Assembly: GCA_025362395.1 (NCBI GenBank)
Contig: JANYGK010000053.1
Location: 62,001-126,000 of the forward strand
Direction of reading: 5' to 3'
Source: Bacteroidota bacterium
GTDB taxonomy: Bacteria > Bacteroidota > Bacteroidia > B-17B0 > Aurantibacillaceae
DNA: 64,000 bases
In this document: piece by piece, positions 61,301 to 64,000 of the stretch
Position numbering within the stretch: the first letter of the stretch is position 1
Layout of the letters: the number at the start of each line of letters is the position of its first letter
Made by a program: the position numbers and the translations under genes
The notes under the pieces: model-generated
Database searches by the model: none
What the model saw: the letters and a program-made list of their open reading frames with translations, nothing else
What the model was told of the DNA's origin: nothing

Positions 61301-62007
61301 TCAATATCTTTTGGGAATACGTTTTGATTTTTTTCAATTCCCGCGTATGATATGGGTTGTGCTAATTTATTTTCATCATTTATCTTATAAATAATAGCAA
61401 ATGGAAAATCTTTGTTATTTTTTTCCAAGGCAATAGCGGCTTCTTTAAAAACATCTTCTGTTGTATTATTTACTTTTTTAAGATTGCTTAAATGTTGCAG
61501 AGTTGTGTTCTGCCTTTCTTTAATAAGGATTTGAGTAGTTTCTGTTACTGCACAAAAAACACCCCCTATATCACCACTTTCAACATAAATAGGGCTATAT
61601 GAAAAAGTAAAATAACATTCTTCTAAATAGCCGCTTCTATCTAAAAAGAATAATTGATTTTCAGACCATGTCGGCTCACCGCTCTCATAAACACCTTTAA
61701 GCATTGGCTCAATGGTATCCCATATTTCCGGCAAAACATTTCCGGCAGATTGGCCTAGTGCTGATGGGTGCTTTTGTCCTATTAAGGGGAAGTAAGCATC
61801 GTTATACAACATAGTATAATGATTGCCCCAAAAAATTAGAATCGGGAATTTTGAATTTAAGCAGGTGCTGATTATAGTTCTTAAACTTTGAGGCCACGTT
61901 TCAGGTGAACCAAGCGGGTTATCAGTCCAGTCTTTTGAACGGATCATTTCCCCGGTTATACCACCGCCGGTTAAATATCTTAAATTTATAGTCTCTTTGT
62001 TCATCAA
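58336..62007 (-). CDS. Multi-PAS/GAF histidine kinase
   Basis: 1223 residues, soluble. N-terminal PAS-like sensor (about 1-165; DWTDNPLGSPETWPQSLRTI, PILIFWG), a GAF-like stretch (about 175-335), four PAS/PAC units of about 125 residues (340-845; for example WVWIANKNAYVTYANKEFL), a fifth PAS (about 860-985; SFDKDLNYTFINKKVEEFLG), then HisKA (ASHDLKEPLRKIKLY) and HATPase_c (YNLIKNALKFS, DNGIGFDPQFA, GTGLGLSLCKK). Several PAS copies are closely similar, suggesting recent duplication. No membrane helices, so it senses a cytoplasmic signal; light, oxygen or redox are possible. The next gene, a single-domain response regulator, overlaps it by 4 bases. Confidence 0.9.
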   Translation of the reverse strand: MMNKETINLRYLTGGGITGEMIRSKDWTDNPLGSPETWPQSLRTIISTCLNSKFPILIFWGNHYTMLYNDAYFPLIGQKHPSALGQSAGNVLPEIWDTIEPMLKGVYESGEPTWSENQLFFLDRSGYLEECYFTFSYSPIYVESGDIGGVFCAVTETTQILIKERQNTTLQHLSNLKKVNNTTEDVFKEAAIALEKNNKDFPFAIIYKINDENKLAQPISYAGIEKNQNVFPKDIDLIKPVQGTYNFCKAFETNTLVISENNGRRKNLPKGAWQKEATHFIHIPITYPGNDYPHAILSSALNPYREFNQSYRDFAQSIAEQLSLEINSALLYEKEKKSEEKFRTLAETLPQLVWITDAEGKQEYASKRWAEYTGLDPKDENTFERMVHPDDLVNLIFARTKSLETGAAYSAEARLKNRKGEFRWHSVQGEPIRNSENKIIKWIGAFNDIHENRMFASQMQESEEKFRTLADSIQNLAWMADGSGYIFWYNQRWYDYTGTNLEEMKGWGWEKVHHPDHVNRVVEYVTAAWQTNVPFELTFPLKGKDGIYRWFLTRGVPIVNDDGIVTRWIGTNTDIDEQKKAEEEFRNLADNAPMWVWIANKNAYVTYANKEFLNFIGLGDPDQFTEQAWEKYMHPDDVKDTYKMFETAFEKQQPYTMECRFKNAKTEEFEWMLIKGVPRFANTIFTGFIGTSINIHQEKKQIQSLEESTNKFKNLLETLPQMTWTNFPNGEVNFYNQVWYNYTGLTFEQTKEWGWQSVVHPEDLITTLKACAKALKGNLFIVENRYKKHDGSYRWHLNRALPIKNEDGEIVLWVGTATDIQDQKEHSENLKSQVFDRTRDLKNLNSELEIKNAELINAEHFLETVLNSSVELVASFDKDLNYTFINKKVEEFLGKNREEIIGKNVIDVSPGIEKTKQYDRLLRSLKGENIHVQQKTAFAKKDITLETFLLPFKKGEEIEGVITLQRDVTSFINLTENLKDTNAELARSNADLQQFAHVASHDLKEPLRKIKLYTSRIHEDYTSLLPELAKEHMEKITHATTRMQMMIDGVLTYSSITASREDFQSINLNEVIKNVLSDLEINIKEKDAKINVSPLPTIEGVEIQLYQLFYNLIKNALKFSKPDQVSLINIVEETIVQKKNTFTKISISDNGIGFDPQFAEKIFETFVRLNSKDRYEGTGLGLSLCKKIIMRHHGKIEAVSVEGQGATFIISLPLIQNKTSVNL

Positions 62008-62381
62008 AACTGTGTGGGTAGGCAGTTTGGGGACAGTAAAAATTAGATATTAAAAATACAAATAATTTATTGAAATCACCATTTTAAAGTGCAATCTATA
62101 TAATTTGGCACACGTACTATAAAAACTTATAAAGTAATTTACGCTCACACAATTTTTTTATTTGATGTATGATCACACTATTTTTAATTATTTCCCAATG
62201 TGTTTTTTTATCAAAATGTTCCATGATTTTTGAATTCTAATTTATTAGACAATGACGGGATTTAGTATCTGACAAAAGCAAAAAAATATAATATGAAAAA
62301 AGAGGTGTTCGATCTTAGGAAGAGTAAACAGAAAAAGCCTTGATACACAGGGCTTTTAAAGGTTGGATAAATGACGTATTG
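62008..62381. other. Intergenic region between divergent-terminating genes
   Basis: 374 bases between the kinase and the beta-helix gene, both on the minus strand. AT-rich. It holds a terminator hairpin (62332-62356); a 16-codon frame (62293-62343) is too short to support. Nothing else was seen. Confidence 0.6.
62332..62356 (-). terminator. Terminator of the beta-helix protein gene
   Basis: AAAAGCC (62332-62338) and GGCTTTT (62350-62356) form a 7-bp stem. On the minus strand it follows the stop at 62382 by 25 bases and ends in a T-run. Confidence 0.6.
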
Positions 62382-64000
62382 TTAGTTTCCGATAATTAGT
62401 TTCCCATTCATAAAATTAGAGTTATCATCAACAATTTTAAAAAAATAAATTCCTTCTAATAAATTGCTTCTGTTTAGTATTGTTTGTCGGCCATAAATAT
62501 TTTGAATTATTTTTATTTTTTGCCCCTCCATATTATAAATTTCCAATGTTGCATTTTTTAATTCTGTGTTAAAAGAAACGGTGGTAACAGATGAGAAGGG
62601 ATTAGGGTAAACAACAAACGGTGTTTTATCACGGTCGGTATTATTTATTCCCAAGGCATTATTAAATTCATACGCTCCAATATCTAACAGGTTCCCTATT
62701 ATCCTCATGTTCCCTTCATAATCCGTTTCCCCATTACTAATGAGCGTGGTTGGATTTCCTTTATTAATACAAGGACTATTAGATAAAAGATGTAAATCAG
62801 GAGCAGGGAATGTAGGATTAACGAACATAGGTTTATTATATATTGAGTTGCTTTCCTGCGCTGTTCCTGTTCTGTAAGAAGAAAATGAAGTATATGTCAA
62901 TGTTTTCCAATTGACTGTAATGTTATTCGAATCAGCCAAAGAAGTATACCAGCAGTTGTAATTTAATGTATTATTGGTTTGAGGCGAAATGTTATCTACA
63001 TTCATCAACACATTCTGATTGTTTGTGTAAAAAACATTGTTTTCAAATTTACAGTTTGATGCCTTGGATATTGCTAATTCACCTGTACCGTCATTTATAG
63101 AATTATTTTGAAATAAAGTGTTATTTCTCAAAACACTATTAAGTACCTGCCCGGTTGTGAGTGTTGTGTAACCCCCAACATAGAGCCCGGTTACCTGATT
63201 ATTAAAAATTAAATTGTTTTTTACCGTAATACTGTCAGTAGTACCATTTTCTTCGCAGCCAATCTCTATTCCGGTTCCATTTTCATAAGACATATTTTTT
63301 TCAACTAGTGTACTTTTTCCACCATCCACATATATCCCCGCAGAGGTAGCATATAAAGAAACATTTCTATAACAGATATTATTGTTTACCAGCCCATTTC
63401 TTGCATGATCCGTTACCGGGTTAGAGCTTACGTTATAGTTGCCTGCTATTAAAATACCAATGTTTGTGTTATCATGTACTTGACAGTTTTTAATTTTAAA
63501 ACCATTTACATTACCATCCAATGAAACAGCTTCACTAAAACCTAAGATGCAATTAAATATTTGGCAACTGTCAATGGTAATATTAGTAATACCACCATCT
63601 CTGCCAAAAGCAATCAAGCCTTGGGCGTTATCACCGGAAGTTGGTATAGTTGCTGAATTATTTATCCAATTGATATTTTTAATGGTGATGTTTTTGAATA
63701 ACAAGGTAGTGGAAGTATTCGCACCTGTTGTTTCAATAAGAATTCCCTGTGCATTGTTCACTGTAAGGTTTTGAATTGTGAGATTTTGAAAGTTCAGATA
63801 ATTTTTATTAGTTAATTTAAGCATGGTTGTACCTAAAGTGCCGGTTCCATCAATCAGTACCACATCATTTACGTAGTTTCGGAATGTAATGGGGTTGCCC
63901 GCAGTACCGTTAACATTTACAATTATATTTTCGTTATAAGTTCCGGCTTTGATTTGTACGTTGCTATTGGGGGTAGCGGCATTACAAGCTTTTTGAATGG
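62382..64000 (-). CDS. Secreted parallel beta-helix protein with T9SS tail (N-terminus beyond the window)
   Basis: The minus-strand frame is open to the right edge (539 codons seen), although the first GTG codon lies at 63863. The visible N-terminal part, IQKACNAATPNSNVQIKAGT, then YNENIIVNVNGTAGNPITFR, is the usual start of right-handed parallel beta-helix (pectate-lyase-like) domains, with many NN/N-ladder turns after it (GFKIKNCQVHDNTNIGILI, NNICYRNVSLYATSAGIYVD). The C-terminus is a type A T9SS sorting domain (FVVYPNPFSSVTTVSFNTEL ... LLEGIYFFKIVDDNS). Likely a polysaccharide lyase, hydrolase or binding protein outside the cell; no catalytic residues can be named. Confidence 0.85.
   Translation of the reverse strand, partial: IQKACNAATPNSNVQIKAGTYNENIIVNVNGTAGNPITFRNYVNDVVLIDGTGTLGTTMLKLTNKNYLNFQNLTIQNLTVNNAQGILIETTGANTSTTLLFKNITIKNINWINNSATIPTSGDNAQGLIAFGRDGGITNITIDSCQIFNCILGFSEAVSLDGNVNGFKIKNCQVHDNTNIGILIAGNYNVSSNPVTDHARNGLVNNNICYRNVSLYATSAGIYVDGGKSTLVEKNMSYENGTGIEIGCEENGTTDSITVKNNLIFNNQVTGLYVGGYTTLTTGQVLNSVLRNNTLFQNNSINDGTGELAISKASNCKFENNVFYTNNQNVLMNVDNISPQTNNTLNYNCWYTSLADSNNITVNWKTLTYTSFSSYRTGTAQESNSIYNKPMFVNPTFPAPDLHLLSNSPCINKGNPTTLISNGETDYEGNMRIIGNLLDIGAYEFNNALGINNTDRDKTPFVVYPNPFSSVTTVSFNTELKNATLEIYNMEGQKIKIIQNIYGRQTILNRSNLLEGIYFFKIVDDNSNFMNGKLIIGN

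Noticed and set aside
1-64000. CRISPR array, tRNA, rRNA or phage genes
   Set aside because: I saw no regularly spaced identical repeats, no tRNA-like TTCGA loops with paired arms, and no integrase, transposase or capsid-like proteins.

Overview
The window looks like a chromosomal segment from a member of the Bacteroidota. Reasons: a PorP/SprF protein follows a giant SprB-repeat adhesin; several exported proteins end in type IX secretion (T9SS) sorting domains; the 2-oxoacid dehydrogenase E1 is an alpha-beta fusion; ribosome binding sites are weak; and TAnnTTTG (-7) promoter boxes occur. The DNA is AT-rich. No rRNA, tRNA, CRISPR array, transposase or prophage was seen. Finer taxonomy cannot be fixed from this sequence alone.

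Layout. 1-11 kb: the N-terminus of a secreted M43-like metallopeptidase (cut by the left edge), a 2810-residue adhesin with about 30 SprB-type repeats, its PorP/SprF partner, and phosphatidylserine decarboxylase. 11-21 kb: housekeeping genes (metG, an LD-carboxypeptidase, an alpha/beta hydrolase, tyrS, the fused E1 dehydrogenase) with an unusual NUMOD4/HNH protein that has a histone-like lysine tail. 21-32 kb: a secreted PHP hydrolase, a CocE/NonD hydrolase, hemL, a Bax-inhibitor-like membrane protein, a TonB-dependent receptor, dprA and a flavoprotein with a halogenase-type motif. 32-42 kb: an accessory stretch with SnoaL-like and NmrA-like proteins, a TetR regulator divergent from an ABC-permease/HlyD fusion plus TolC, a lipoprotein pair, and a secreted cyanophycinase-like peptidase.

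42-49.5 kb: a LysR regulator diverges from a same-strand run of two small membrane proteins, an NADP-type isocitrate dehydrogenase, a pair of related small proteins, a zinc-ribbon DUF6671 protein, dihydroorotase, an SbtA-like bicarbonate transporter and a membrane protein. This is the least expected gene combination here and may be an inorganic-carbon / 2-oxoglutarate module. 49.5-56.5 kb: a compact light-response operon of DUF2805, a Tyr-less SDR, a flavin reductase, three photolyase/cryptochrome proteins of different classes, TspO and a 47-residue DUF2256 protein. Nested inverted repeats and a 30-codon upstream ORF lie in front of it. 56.6-62 kb: a PAS histidine kinase, a single-domain response regulator and a 1223-residue multi-PAS kinase face the light operon. 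62.4-64 kb: a secreted parallel beta-helix protein with a T9SS tail, cut by the right edge.

Main points to check: (i) a TMD-HlyD fusion that has lost the ATPase domain, behind a 31-bp perfect palindrome placed between two divergent -7 boxes; (ii) the SbtA/IDH/LysR cluster with its orphan protein pair; (iii) joint loss of two cysteines in four adhesin repeats, which predicts the disulfide pairing; (iv) the leader region of the light operon.
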